The notes under the pieces are model-generated. The model did no database searches. It was not told where the DNA came from and was given only the letters and a program-made list of their open reading frames with translations. The translations under genes and the position numbers were made by a program. A DNA stretch of 55,447 bases. Origin: Opitutaceae bacterium BACL24 MAG-120322-bin51 (lineage in GTDB: Bacteria; Verrucomicrobiota; Verrucomicrobiia; Opitutales; Coraliomargaritaceae). The stretch is taken from positions 1 through 55,447 of the forward strand of contig CAJJBN010000007.1 of the NCBI GenBank assembly GCA_905182435.1, given 5' to 3'. The number at the start of each line of letters is the position of its first letter. The stretch's first letter is position 1. Positions 1 to 9,583 of this stretch are shown piece after piece.

Positions 1-365
1 GCGTGTTCTGCGCCTTCCTCTCTGAAGGTAAAGACTTCCGCGACTGCGGCCGCCCCTGCGATACCCAGCAGGTGCAACTCAAAGACCGCGTCGGCGCACT
101 GCACCCCTTGAAAGCCGACGCCGGCTGCCGTAACACCTTGTTTAACTCGAAAGCGCAGACTGGTGCAGACTTTGCCCTCGATATGGCGAAGAATGGCGCA
201 GCCGCATTCCGGATTGAATTCCTCAACGAAAGCGGCGACGAAGTGCGCCGCACGATGGAACACTACGACGCGCTACTACGCGGAGAAATGGATGCCGAAA
301 CGCTCTGGAAAGAACTCAAACTGATCAACCAACTAGGCGTCACGCGCGGTACACTGACTCGATAG
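1..365 (+). CDS. Peptidase U32 family protein, C-terminal fragment
   Basis: The reading frame is open at the left window edge and ends at TAG 363-365, so only about 120 C-terminal residues are present. They contain the motif FRDCGRPCD, then KDRVGALHPLKADAGCRNTLF, which I recognise as the cysteine-containing C-terminal part of U32 family proteins (YegQ/UbiU/RlhA relatives). Members of this family act in RNA hydroxylation or ubiquinone hydroxylation, or as collagenase-like peptidases, and several bind an Fe-S cluster through conserved cysteines. Which branch this belongs to cannot be decided from the fragment. The next gene is convergent, on the minus strand. Confidence 0.75.
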   Translation, partial: VFCAFLSEGKDFRDCGRPCDTQQVQLKDRVGALHPLKADAGCRNTLFNSKAQTGADFALDMAKNGAAAFRIEFLNESGDEVRRTMEHYDALLRGEMDAETLWKELKLINQLGVTRGTLTR

Positions 366-399
366 CGCACACAGACACCTGCATGTCGTCTCCAAATTT

Positions 400-759
400 C
401 TAGCGGCTGAAGGCCAATGCCCAATCCGCTTGTTTGAAACCGACGAGTCCGAAGCCGTCCGCCAATAAAAAAGGGCGCTTAACCAGATTACCGCGACTCG
501 CGAGTAACTGCAGCGCATCGTCCGTCGCCATGGTCGGCAATTTGTCTTTCATCTTTAGCTCTCGATAATCGCCACCGGCAGTGTTGAACAATTTACGCAA
601 CTCGCCGGCTTGGTAGCCGAGCATTTTTTGTAGCTCTGCAACACTTGGCGGAGTATCACGAATCGCAACTTGCTCAAAGGCAAGTCCCTGCTGGCTCAGC
701 CATTTGGTGGCTTTCTTACAGCTATCGCAGTTTTTGTAGGTGTACACTTTCATAGCCAT
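400..759 (-). CDS. ArsC/Spx-family thioredoxin-fold protein
   Basis: A 119-residue protein, normal length for the ArsC/Spx/YffB family. The N-terminus carries the thioredoxin-like strand and a CxxC motif (KNCDSCKKA, near residues 11-14), followed by KATKWL and a central PPSVAELQKMLGY segment. The C-terminal NLVKRPFLLADG segment matches the conserved KRP(l/i) region of this fold. Relatives are glutaredoxin-linked arsenate reductases or redox regulators. No ars genes are nearby, so arsenate reduction is not supported by context. Two ATG codons two residues apart (MAMKVY) could each be the start. It may be a stand-alone housekeeping redox protein. Confidence 0.75.
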   Translation of the reverse strand: MAMKVYTYKNCDSCKKATKWLSQQGLAFEQVAIRDTPPSVAELQKMLGYQAGELRKLFNTAGGDYRELKMKDKLPTMATDDALQLLASRGNLVKRPFLLADGFGLVGFKQADWALAFSR

Positions 760-966
760 CTAGACTGCAGACAGATACCCGACCAGTGCAAGCCTCGGCC
801 ACGCAGATCTGAGTCACGCTGCCGACCTGAATAGTCGCGGCTTAAAGTTCGATGACGGGATCTTTGGAATTTGCAACGACCCAGCGACGTCCTTCACGAC
901 TCAACTTAGTTGAACCTTTAAGCGCACTGTTTTATCCTCAGAGCGAAAGTTAGCACCGCTTGAGTG

Positions 967-2313
967 CTATTGCTCAGTCGTAAAAAGCCCGGAAGCCATT
1001 AACTCAGGCACGATTTCCGCCAAACTTTGACGAGGATACTCTTGTTCGGCTCCAGTTGAGAAATCACGAATCTTGACCACGCCTTTTTCGATCTCGTCGG
1101 TGCCATAGATCAGCGCAAATCGCGCGCCCTTCTGGTTGGCATCTTTAAACTGCTTGCCGAAACCCTGATCTTTCAACGGATAATCGACGCGATAGCCCAT
1201 CGAGCGCAGCAAGGCCGCATCGCCCAAGGCCGCATCGCGCGCCTCCGCACCACCGATAATGGCAATAAAGTCGGGACTCTGCACATACGTTGCCAAGAGC
1301 TTCTTCGATTCAAGAAGATCCGCCAAAGTCACATCGCCCATCGCAAAACCAACCGCAGGCATTTCCGGCCCGCCTAGTTTTTTGACCAATGCATCGTAAC
1401 GCCCACCACCGGCAAGCGCACGCCCCTCACCACTGGCCTCAAATGCCTCAAACACAAAACCTGTGTAATACGCCAGGCCACGGACGATGCCTAGATCAAT
1501 TTGAATAAAGTCACCAGCACCAGAACTCTGCAAGCCAGTCAGTAAGGCCTGCCAATCCGCGAGCCGCTGCCGCGCCTGTTCAGCCAGATCGTCCTCCAGC
1601 GGTAAATTAAGAATATAAGCCGATAGGCTGTCAAAGTCACGAATCGCAATCACCTCTTCCACACGAGTGAGAAAGGCCTCAGCCTCCTCGCCCAATACTT
1701 CAGTCAGCTTCGCCACTGCTTTCGCGCGATCGGTGCGCTCTAGCTTATCAATAATAGCTAGCACCGCCGCGCTCCCCGCTTCGTCGAGTCCTTCGGCTGC
1801 CAAGATCAGCAACCACAGGTCACGATCACTCAGGCGCACTTTAAAGTCCTTCGAATCAAGCCCAAACGTACGCAATGCCTGAACCAGCAGTGCAATCAGC
1901 TCAGCATCAGCAGCGGGGCCCGCTTCACCGAAAATATCGACATTGAATTGATAGAATGCCCGCAAGCGCCCCTTCTGAGGTTTCTCGTAACGATAGTGCT
2001 CACCGATATTAAACCACTTAATCGGCCGTTTTAGGCTATTCGCCTTGGCACCGATCAAACGCGCCAACGACGGTGTCATCTCTGGACGCAACGCCACTGC
2101 ACGGCCGCCACGATCTTCAAAATTAAACAACTGCCCGACGATCTCCTCGCCCGACTTTTCAATATAAAGCTCCAGAGGCTCTAGTACTGGCGCATCATAC
2201 TCCTGAAAGTTAAACGCCCGCGCGACTTGTCGCCACTGGCCGAAAATATGATTCCGGCGGGCACACGCATCTGGATAGAATTCCCGAAAACCGGGTAATG
2301 ACTGAAACTGCAT
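967..2313 (-). CDS. hisS: Histidine--tRNA ligase
   Basis: Class II aminoacyl-tRNA synthetase charging tRNA-His. The 448-residue length is typical of bacterial HisRS. Visible signatures are the N-terminal LPGFREFYP start, LRPEMTPSLAR (near residues 75-85), motif 2 with RYEKPQKGRLRAFYQFN (near 108-124), the HisA-type loop LGIVRGLAYYTGFVFE and GGGRYDALVKKLGG (C-terminal half of the catalytic domain), and an anticodon-binding domain at the end. The ATG start follows directly before MQFQSLPGF. It is a housekeeping gene on the minus strand, followed at a distance by the ArsC-like gene and preceded by the IHF/HU gene with a 45-bp gap. Confidence 0.95.
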   Translation of the reverse strand: MQFQSLPGFREFYPDACARRNHIFGQWRQVARAFNFQEYDAPVLEPLELYIEKSGEEIVGQLFNFEDRGGRAVALRPEMTPSLARLIGAKANSLKRPIKWFNIGEHYRYEKPQKGRLRAFYQFNVDIFGEAGPAADAELIALLVQALRTFGLDSKDFKVRLSDRDLWLLILAAEGLDEAGSAAVLAIIDKLERTDRAKAVAKLTEVLGEEAEAFLTRVEEVIAIRDFDSLSAYILNLPLEDDLAEQARQRLADWQALLTGLQSSGAGDFIQIDLGIVRGLAYYTGFVFEAFEASGEGRALAGGGRYDALVKKLGGPEMPAVGFAMGDVTLADLLESKKLLATYVQSPDFIAIIGGAEARDAALGDAALLRSMGYRVDYPLKDQGFGKQFKDANQKGARFALIYGTDEIEKGVVKIRDFSTGAEQEYPRQSLAEIVPELMASGLFTTEQ

Positions 2314-2358
2314 GGCAGAACCCTCGAACTGTGAATATACGGACGAACAGCGACCGTG

Positions 2359-2667
2359 CTAAAGCGAATCGACGTCCAAATCCTTGAGCTTTGCCTTCAA
2401 TTCTTTGCCCGCTTTGAACTTAATCACCGCACGCGTAGGAATGACGACATCTGTTTCAGGCTTGTTCGGATTGCGACCAATGCGCGATTTACGCACTTGC
2501 ACTTCGAAGACACCGAAATTGCGAAGCTCTACATTGCGCCCTTCACTGAGGGCGGTGGCGATGGCATCGAGTGTTAATTGCACGGACTCACGCACTTCTT
2601 TTTGTGCAAAGTCGGTTTTTTCATAGATATCTAAGACGATATCGCGTTTAGTAAGGTTATTGGACAT
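2359..2667 (-). CDS. IHF/HU-family nucleoid DNA-binding protein
   Basis: A 102-residue member of the bacterial histone-like family that binds and bends DNA as a dimer. The helical N-terminal part begins NLTKRDIVLDIYEKTDF. The DNA-binding arm contains VELRNFGVFEV and the GRNPNKPETDVVIPTRAVIKFKAGKEL region with the intercalating proline. N-terminus and arm resemble the IHF alpha type more than HU. The start codon ATG at 2667 is followed by SNNLTK. It is transcribed divergently from the ClpX-like gene across a 94-bp AT-rich gap. Subunit assignment (IHF-alpha against HU) is not secure. Confidence 0.9.
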   Translation of the reverse strand: MSNNLTKRDIVLDIYEKTDFAQKEVRESVQLTLDAIATALSEGRNVELRNFGVFEVQVRKSRIGRNPNKPETDVVIPTRAVIKFKAGKELKAKLKDLDVDSL

Positions 2668-2761
2668 GCTATAAATGCTTTGAAAACTTGATGATACGAA
2701 AAACGAAAGTTATTGTTAGTTCGATACTTCTGATCGAAAATAGGCTGTCAAACTAGAAAAC

Positions 2762-4369
2762 ATGAGCGATAAAGAACCACCCAACCCTTTTGAAGAAATT
2801 CAACGTCAACTGAACGAGTTATTTAAAGATTCAAATGTCAAGGTGTCGACTCATACCTTTAATGAATCTGATATTTTAGACGACGCCGACATTCACGATG
2901 GCGACGAAGCCAGTCTGGATGAGGCATCCAGCGCGACGGACCCACTTGAAAAAATTCGCCATTTCCATCTCAAACCGAAAGAAGTCAGAGACTATTTAAA
3001 CCGATTTGTCATTCGTCAAGACGACGCAAAAAAAGTACTTTCGGTGGCTATTTGCGATCACTACAACCATGTTCGCCAGAGTTTATCTGGAAAAAAAACC
3101 ATCGCGAAGGAGTATAGTAAGCAAAATATCTTACTACTCGGACCGACTGGAGTGGGTAAAACCTACTTAATTAAGAACATCGCGCGGCTGATCGGTGTAC
3201 CGTTCGTGAAGGCAGATGCCACCAAATTTTCTGAAACCGGCTACGTCGGCTCAGATGTCGAAGATCTGGTACGCGACCTAGTCAAAGCTGCGGATGGCAA
3301 TATCGAGTTGGCCGAGCACGGCATCATCTTCGTCGATGAGATCGATAAGATCGCCAGCGAGGCAGGTGCCGGGGGCCGCGATGTCTCCGGGCGCGGCGTG
3401 CAGATCAACTTGCTCAAATTGATGGAGGAGACTGAGGTCAACTTGTTCAGCCCAACCGATATGATGGCGCAGATGCAAGCGGCGATGGAGATCCAGCGTG
3501 GCAAAGCACCACAGCGGAAGTCCATCAATACCGGCAATATTCTCTTCATCGTCAGCGGCGCGTTCGACAAGCTCTCCGAAACCATCAAAAAGCGACTCAC
3601 CAAAAGCCAAATGGGCTTTGGTGCGGCTCAACAGGATAGTGACGAAGACCTCTCCAGCTATCTGCGCTATGCCGAGACGACCGACTTTACCAAATATGGA
3701 TTTGAACCTGAGTTTATTGGTCGCGTGCCCGTTCGCGTAGCGTGCCGCGCCCTCTCCTCGCAAGACCTGGCACATATCTTGACCACCTCGGAAGGCAGCA
3801 TTCTCAATCAATATTACGATGATTTTCGCGGCTATGGGATCACTTTCAACATTACTGCGCAAGCGATCCTCGCGATAGCCGAAAAGGCCAGCACCGAAGG
3901 CACTGGCGCCCGCGGGTTAATGACGGTGCTGGAGCAGCTGTTTCGTGATTTCAAATTTGAGCTGCCCTCTAGTGCAATTAAAAGCTTCGATGTGACTGCT
4001 GACATGGTCGAAGATCCGCTGCCGACTCTTACCACCCTCAAAGAGCAGGGCGCACATTTGCAACAAGATGTCTGGCGAGCCGACATCAAACGCTTTGCCG
4101 CCGGATTTGAGAAGATGCATGGCTTCACACTAGAGTTTAAACCGCTGGCCGAAGAGGCACTTATTGAAGCAGCGCTCAAAAGCACACGCAGTATACAGTC
4201 ACTTTGCGAAGAAAAATTCAATGATTTCGAGCATGGCCTGACTATTATCCATCGAAATAGCGGCCAAACAGTTTTCAGGCTTGGCAAACTGGCGATACAA
4301 GACCCCGATAAGGAACTCTCAAAATGGGTGGTGCGCAGCATCGAGAGTTTGAAGAAGGACCCCGAATGA
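2762..4369 (+). CDS. ClpX-like AAA+ ATPase lacking the zinc-finger domain
   Basis: A 535-residue AAA+ unfoldase of the ClpX group. The Walker A motif GPTGVGKT lies at residues 127-134, followed by the ClpX-like [18 protein letters not shown] region. Walker B IIFVDEID is at about 188-195. A pore-proximal [18 protein letters not shown] segment follows, then a C-terminal small AAA domain with GTGARGL. Residues 284-287 read MGFG, at the position of the ClpX IGF loop that docks onto ClpP. The usual N-terminal C4 zinc-binding domain of ClpX is absent: the first 80 residues are acidic and contain no cysteines. An extra ~100 residues lie at the C-terminus. A paralogue with its own adaptor or substrate range is likely; no clpP is next to it. 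Confidence 0.85.
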   Translation: MSDKEPPNPFEEIQRQLNELFKDSNVKVSTHTFNESDILDDADIHDGDEASLDEASSATDPLEKIRHFHLKPKEVRDYLNRFVIRQDDAKKVLSVAICDHYNHVRQSLSGKKTIAKEYSKQNILLLGPTGVGKTYLIKNIARLIGVPFVKADATKFSETGYVGSDVEDLVRDLVKAADGNIELAEHGIIFVDEIDKIASEAGAGGRDVSGRGVQINLLKLMEETEVNLFSPTDMMAQMQAAMEIQRGKAPQRKSINTGNILFIVSGAFDKLSETIKKRLTKSQMGFGAAQQDSDEDLSSYLRYAETTDFTKYGFEPEFIGRVPVRVACRALSSQDLAHILTTSEGSILNQYYDDFRGYGITFNITAQAILAIAEKASTEGTGARGLMTVLEQLFRDFKFELPSSAIKSFDVTADMVEDPLPTLTTLKEQGAHLQQDVWRADIKRFAAGFEKMHGFTLEFKPLAEEALIEAALKSTRSIQSLCEEKFNDFEHGLTIIHRNSGQTVFRLGKLAIQDPDKELSKWVVRSIESLKKDPE

Positions 4370-4505
4370 CTGATGCAGGCCGACCGCCTCATGGTTCCTG
4401 CAGTCGCCCCAAGCCCACCCACTCCAATCACCCTCCTGGCAACTCTGACCAATTTATCATCTTCGCGCGACTTGCGCTAATTTCTAATTTCTAATTTTAT
4501 TACCT

Positions 4506-5204
<699 letters not shown>

Positions 5205-5208
5205 GCAC

Positions 5209-5277
5209 AGGAGCGAGGGCGAATCGCCCTCGTTATTATAGGTGTTGGAGCTACGTGGGCGAGTCGCCCACGCTCCA
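5209..5277. repeat. Palindromic intergenic repeat element, two hairpins
   Basis: A 69-bp element immediately after ubiE/menG made of two imperfect palindromes. The first is AGGAGCGAGGGCGAATCGCC with its return arm CTCG. The second is GTGGGCGAGTCGCCCAC followed by GCTCC. The outer ends AGGAGCG and CGCTCC are inverted copies. The same core and ends recur near 18.8-18.95 kb and 43.8-43.9 kb, so this is a dispersed REP/BIME-like family. Confidence 0.8.
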
Positions 5278-5314
5278 ATTACCAATCAATCACGCAGCAC
5301 CTCGCGCCAAGGAA

Positions 5315-5770
5315 CTAGTAGCCCTTTTGGCGCAGTACATCCTGCAATTGATCCTGAAAATTCTGCAGATCTTCAGGATTCGGGCGGTAATCAGCATCAT
5401 CTCCTGGAATTAATCCCAGCTGACCGGTGCTAGATAGCTGCCAGCCGAGTTTAACGCCGTCACTAAAGACGACTGAACCATTCACCAATGCGCCAGGGCG
5501 CGGGATCGCATCCACATCAACTGTCACACCAGCTGGCTGAGTCTCCGCGAGTTCAGACGCTTCGGCCTGCGCGTCGACATCTTTAGTCGCTTCTGGCTCT
5601 GGTTCTGGCTCTGTAAAAACAATGTTCAAATCATCGACAAGGAAGCGCACGTCCATGTAGGTCATTGAGATGGAGAACTCCTCGCGCAGTAAAACCTGCA
5701 CCTCAGCGAGTGACTTGCCATCGGCAATCCATGTGGAAACGGTTGTTTTTTGAGAATCAGTGAGAGACAT
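5315..5770 (-). CDS. Conserved-looking hypothetical protein
   Basis: I do not recognise a named family. The preferred start gives about 151 residues beginning [15 protein letters not shown]; an in-frame ATG 57 bp upstream would add a poorly conserved-looking hydrophobic stretch. The N-terminal 50 residues ([20 protein letters not shown] then [11 protein letters not shown]) look like a small helical, possibly DNA- or protein-binding module. An acidic Glu/Pro linker follows, and a C-terminal part contains [20 protein letters not shown] and a glutamine-rich end. No signal peptide or membrane segment with the preferred start. It sits downstream of dnaA in the same orientation with a gap of about 108 bp. 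Confidence 0.7.
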   Translation of the reverse strand: MSLTDSQKTTVSTWIADGKSLAEVQVLLREEFSISMTYMDVRFLVDDLNIVFTEPEPEPEATKDVDAQAEASELAETQPAGVTVDVDAIPRPGALVNGSVVFSDGVKLGWQLSSTGQLGLIPGDDADYRPNPEDLQNFQDQLQDVLRQKGY

Positions 5771-5878
5771 AGGAAAAATATATGGCTTAAAGGAAATCAA
5801 TGCGAAGACAAAGAGAGAAGTCCTCAAGCTCCTTTGATCGAAAAAAACACGATCCTCTCAGAATGCCAACCAATTTTA

Positions 5879-7306
5879 TTAAGCGCGGCCCTGCGTGAGC
5901 TGCTTAATCAAATAATCAACGCCGCGTTTCACGCTCCCGTCTTGCTCCATCATGTTCTCGACCTGCTTGCAGGCATGAATCACAGTGCCGTGATCACGGC
6001 CACCAAAGGCATCGCCGATCGCTTTCAACGGATCGCTAGTCAAGGTACGGCTGATATACATCGCCACCTGACGCGGAAAGACAATCGCACTGGTGCGACG
6101 ACGACCAATCATCTCACTAAAGCGGATTTGATAAAAATCGGCCACCTTCTTCTGAATCTGGTCAACAGTGACCTTGGTCAATGTTTCTTCGTGCAGCAAA
6201 TCGCTTAACAAGCGCTCAACCGCTTCTAGATCGAGCTTCTGGTTAATCAAAGCATCGTAGCTGGCAATCCGAGTGAGCGCCCCTTCCATGCGGCGCACAT
6301 TGCGTGAAACACGCTCCGCGAGGAAATTCATGATCTCTGGATCAAGCTGGATGTCCATCGCAGCCGCCTTATTACGCAAAATCGCAACACGCGTCTCGAA
6401 GTCAGGTGCCTGAATGTCGGTCACCAAGCCCCACTGGAAGCGGGAAATTAGGCGATTTTCAAGGCGCTCGATCTCATTGGCCGGACGGTCACTGGCAAGG
6501 AAGATCTGCCGTCCCGACTCGAAGAGATCGTTAAAGGTGTGGAAGAATTCTTCCTGGGTGCTCTCTTTACCAGAGAGAAAGTGAATATCATCGACCAACA
6601 GCGCATCGACAGTGCGGTAATACTTGCGGAACTTGGTTAACTTATTCTCACGAATGGCGTGAATAAACTCATTGGTGAATTTCTCGGTCGATACGTAGGC
6701 GATTCGTGCTTTCGGGTTATTAGCTAACATCTGATGGGCGACCGCATGCATCAAGTGAGTCTTACCTAGGCCAGTCTCGCCATAGACGAACAGTGGATTG
6801 TAAGCACGCCCTGGGGCATTGGCCACTGCCATACTCGCCGCGTGAGAGAGTTGGTTACCTGCCCCGACCACTAAGTTATCAAAGGTATTGCCTGGATTAA
6901 GGAACGTGCGACGCGTCTGCGACACCTCGACTCGATTCGCTACCGCATCTGCCGAACGTGCTTCGCGAGTATCCTGAGTTTGGGAATTGAGACGATTCAC
7001 CGAATGACTGGTCGAATCATTCACTGCTAGGCCTGACTCAGCGGCCTGCTCTTTAGCGACTTCGATAACGACCGTCACCGCGGTCCCCGCAAAACTACGT
7101 GCCTGCTGAGAGATAATATCCAGATAGTTATTCTCAATCCAAATCGCATTGAATTCGTTGGGCGCAGTGAGTACGAGCTTTGCATCAGAGTCTTGCGTGC
7201 ACCTGAGTTCCTCAAACCACATATCATAGAGGTCCTGAGGGAAGAGGTTTTTAAGCTCTTGATTGACGCTTTCCCAGAGAGAAAGAGCGATAATTGAATC
7301 AGACAT
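5879..7306 (-). CDS. dnaA: Chromosomal replication initiator protein DnaA
   Basis: Binds DnaA boxes at the origin and opens the duplex for replication start. The 475-residue length is typical. Domain I is at about residues 1-80 ([21 protein letters not shown]), followed by a polar linker of about 50 residues. The AAA+ domain starts at [18 protein letters not shown] and has Walker A GETGLGKT at about 176-183 and Walker [14 protein letters not shown]. Domain IV ends with the DnaA signature [17 protein letters not shown]. The ATG at 7306 has no competing start. The intergenic region upstream contains DnaA-box-like sites, which fits either autoregulation or the origin. Confidence 0.96.
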   Translation of the reverse strand: MSDSIIALSLWESVNQELKNLFPQDLYDMWFEELRCTQDSDAKLVLTAPNEFNAIWIENNYLDIISQQARSFAGTAVTVVIEVAKEQAAESGLAVNDSTSHSVNRLNSQTQDTREARSADAVANRVEVSQTRRTFLNPGNTFDNLVVGAGNQLSHAASMAVANAPGRAYNPLFVYGETGLGKTHLMHAVAHQMLANNPKARIAYVSTEKFTNEFIHAIRENKLTKFRKYYRTVDALLVDDIHFLSGKESTQEEFFHTFNDLFESGRQIFLASDRPANEIERLENRLISRFQWGLVTDIQAPDFETRVAILRNKAAAMDIQLDPEIMNFLAERVSRNVRRMEGALTRIASYDALINQKLDLEAVERLLSDLLHEETLTKVTVDQIQKKVADFYQIRFSEMIGRRRTSAIVFPRQVAMYISRTLTSDPLKAIGDAFGGRDHGTVIHACKQVENMMEQDGSVKRGVDYLIKQLTQGRA

Positions 7307-7797
7307 TAGAATTGAAAAATAAAAAGTTTATTAACAGTGCGTGTCACAGTGTGGCTGAGTGAGTGAGACGCATGATTGGGGTAAAAAAAAAGACTCGTGG
7401 CTGAATTCCACTAAACGAACGTTCCAGATCGGGGATAAAACGTCTCAGATAAATGATAAGCAACTAAACGACAACGACTTGAAAATTAAATTAGAAAGGT
7501 AAAAGAGAGAAAGTTAATGACAAAAAGGGCGAAAGTTAAGTAGTAAAACAGGTAATTCGCACCATCTTGGAAATGAAAAAGCGGCACTCGGAAGCACATG
7601 GCAAGGGCAACTTCTCCACAAGTTATTCACAATGTATTCCCAATAACTTTTTAGGCATTTTTTACGACAAGTGTCACAGGACTGTGACACTTTCGTTAAT
7701 CCCTGTAAAAGCGTGATTTCCACAATCTCAGTGCGCATATATTGACTTTTAAAAAAACGCTATGTGTGATTAAACTTTTTTTTAGGCATATGATTTT
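7307..7797. other. dnaA-hprK intergenic region, candidate replication origin or dnaA control region
   Basis: A 491-bp AT-rich stretch without a convincing gene. It contains TTATTCACA at 7623-7631, a perfect match to TTATNCACA, with TTCTCCACA at 7612-7620 directly beside it (one mismatch to TTATCCACA). TTATTAACA lies at 7328-7336 (one mismatch). Poly-A and poly-T runs occur around 7383-7392 and 7746-7790. A perfect inverted repeat lies at 7671-7690. The box number is low for an origin, so dnaA autoregulation is an alternative. Confidence 0.4.
7671..7690. repeat. Perfect 9-bp inverted repeat upstream of dnaA
   Basis: GTGTCACAGGACTGTGACAC is a perfect palindrome of two 9-bp arms around GA. A partial copy of one arm (GTGTCACAG) occurs at about 7341-7349, close to the dnaA start. 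Such symmetry is typical of a dimeric-regulator site. Its binding protein is unknown. Confidence 0.6.
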
Positions 7798-8769
7798 TCA
7801 TTTGCCGCTTTTGGCCATGTGAGCAATCAGCCGCTCGTTAAATTCGGCGGCAGAATCATGGCCCATTTGCTTCAACGAGCGCATCATCGCAGCCACTTCA
7901 ACGAGTCGCGCCATATCCCGCCCTGGGCGAACCGGGATCTCGATTAACGGCACCTTCATTCCAAGCACCTCGAGATGGTTCTCTTCGAGCCCAGTGCGAT
8001 CCTCATTCATTCCTGTGGTCCAATTGATAAAATTGATGATCACATCGATGCGTTTGTTCAAGCGCACCGAACGCACGCCGAATAACTCGGCAATGTTAAT
8101 GATGCCGAGGCCACGACATTCCATATAGCCGCGACTCAACTCCGATGAGGTGCCCATCAGCTCTCGATCGCTCAAGCGTTTAACATGAGTTAAATCGTCG
8201 GCCACCAGGCTATGCCCACGCTCAATCAGCGCCAGTGCACACTCGCTCTTACCCACCCCGCTCTCTCCACAGATCAAGGTGCCGATCCCACGGACGTCCA
8301 ACAGGGTGCCATGAATGTGTGTGCGTGGAGCAAACTTCTCTTCCAGTAACAAGGTTGCTTCAGTGGTAAATGTCTTGGTCTTCTGCGGCGATCGAATCAA
8401 TGGCGTCGCATATTCTTCCGCCAAGGCCTTCATCATCTTCGAAGGTGCTAAATTTCTCGAAACCACGATACAGGGCACCTTACGCTTAAAGATCTCGCCG
8501 AGCACACGGGCCTCCTCGGCTTGCCCCAAATCACGCAGATAAGCCATCTCTCCTGCGCCCAGCAACTGGATACGCTTTCGTGCAAAAAACTTAAAGTAGC
8601 CAGTCAAAGCCAAAGCAGGCCGATTCAAGCTACGCTCCCTGATGGTCTTATCCAAGCCCGCGCCGCCGGCGACTAGATCGAGCTCAAGCGGCTCTTTGAA
8701 AGAATCATAGAACTCTCGAACGGAGACTGACTCGATGAACTTCGCGTTGTTTTTCTGCTGAATGGGCAT
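7798..8769 (-). CDS. hprK: HPr kinase/phosphorylase
   Basis: Bifunctional enzyme that phosphorylates and dephosphorylates HPr at serine. The 323 residues are normal for the family. Residues 10-130 form the N-terminal domain, and the Walker A GESGVGKS lies at about 168-175, followed by [14 protein letters not shown]. The family signature [20 protein letters not shown] and a C-terminal [17 protein letters not shown] segment are present. The gene lies 17 bp downstream of lptB in the same direction. In Gram-negative bacteria hprK often sits with regulators near lptB, so the coupling of carbon/nitrogen signalling to envelope genes is a known theme. No HPr or PTS gene is in this window. Confidence 0.94.
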   Translation of the reverse strand: MPIQQKNNAKFIESVSVREFYDSFKEPLELDLVAGGAGLDKTIRERSLNRPALALTGYFKFFARKRIQLLGAGEMAYLRDLGQAEEARVLGEIFKRKVPCIVVSRNLAPSKMMKALAEEYATPLIRSPQKTKTFTTEATLLLEEKFAPRTHIHGTLLDVRGIGTLICGESGVGKSECALALIERGHSLVADDLTHVKRLSDRELMGTSSELSRGYMECRGLGIINIAELFGVRSVRLNKRIDVIINFINWTTGMNEDRTGLEENHLEVLGMKVPLIEIPVRPGRDMARLVEVAAMMRSLKQMGHDSAAEFNERLIAHMAKSGK

Positions 8770-8786
8770 GGTTAAAGCTCCTCCGC

Positions 8787-9536
8787 TTACATATTAAAGT
8801 TTTGGCCAAGATAGAATTCCTTACTCTTGGCATCATTAATTAAAAAGTCACCAGTTCCTTCACTTAGAACCGCGCCCTCATGCAGCAGATAGGCACGATC
8901 GACGATGCGCAGCGTCTCGCGCACATTATGGTCAGTGATCAGCACCCCGATCCCACGCTGCTTAAGCTGTATGATGATCTTCTGCACCTCACTGACACTG
9001 ATTGGGTCGACCCCACTAAAGGGCTCATCCATCAGCAAAAACTTAGGTTTGGTGACCAGCGCTCGAGAAATCTCCAAACGCCGGCGTTCACCACCACTTA
9101 AAGTGTAAGCCTTTTGATTGGCCAGATGCTGCAAGCCGAGCTCCGTCAGATGCTCTTCGACCGACGCTTCTCGCTCGGCCTTGCTCAACGGCAGGGTTTC
9201 GGCAATCGCGCGGATGTTTTGCTCCACAGTCATCTTCCGAAAGACCGAGGCTTCCTGCGGCAGATAGCCAATGCCACGCCGCGCACGACGATACATCGGC
9301 AACGCTGTCAGATCCTCACCATCGAGAAACACTTGGCCAGAGGTCGCTGCGATCAACCCCACCACCATATAGAAGGTCGTCGTCTTACCCGCGCCATTCG
9401 GCCCGAGCAGTCCGACGATCTCGCCCGCACTGACGTTTATGTTCACGCCATTTACGACGCGACGTTTTCCGTATTCCCGAACTAGCTGGCGGGTTTCAAT
9501 CTTCGAAGGCACTGAAGCATCATCCATATTGCCCAA
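8787..9536 (-). CDS. lptB: LPS export ABC transporter ATP-binding protein LptB
   Basis: Cytoplasmic ATPase that powers lipopolysaccharide extraction from the inner membrane through LptF/LptG. The 249 residues carry Walker A GPNGAGKT at about 45-52, a Q-loop [21 protein letters not shown], which is the hallmark LptB sequence, the ABC signature [12 protein letters not shown], Walker [13 protein letters not shown] and the H-loop [10 protein letters not shown]. It starts 47 bp after the LptC/LptA-like gene ends, so the two probably form an export operon that continues into hprK. LptF, LptG and LptD are not in the window. Confidence 0.95.
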   Translation of the reverse strand: MGNMDDASVPSKIETRQLVREYGKRRVVNGVNINVSAGEIVGLLGPNGAGKTTTFYMVVGLIAATSGQVFLDGEDLTALPMYRRARRGIGYLPQEASVFRKMTVEQNIRAIAETLPLSKAEREASVEEHLTELGLQHLANQKAYTLSGGERRRLEISRALVTKPKFLLMDEPFSGVDPISVSEVQKIIIQLKQRGIGVLITDHNVRETLRIVDRAYLLHEGAVLSEGTGDFLINDAKSKEFYLGQNFNM

Positions 9537-9583
9537 AGCAAAGCTGCTTGATCAACACACCGCAATCCAATCCTGCTTTAAAT

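Noticed and set aside
7514..7738. Small minus-strand frame upstream of dnaA
   Set aside because: Cys/Trp-rich composition and no motif; it overlaps the DnaA-box-like sites and palindrome.
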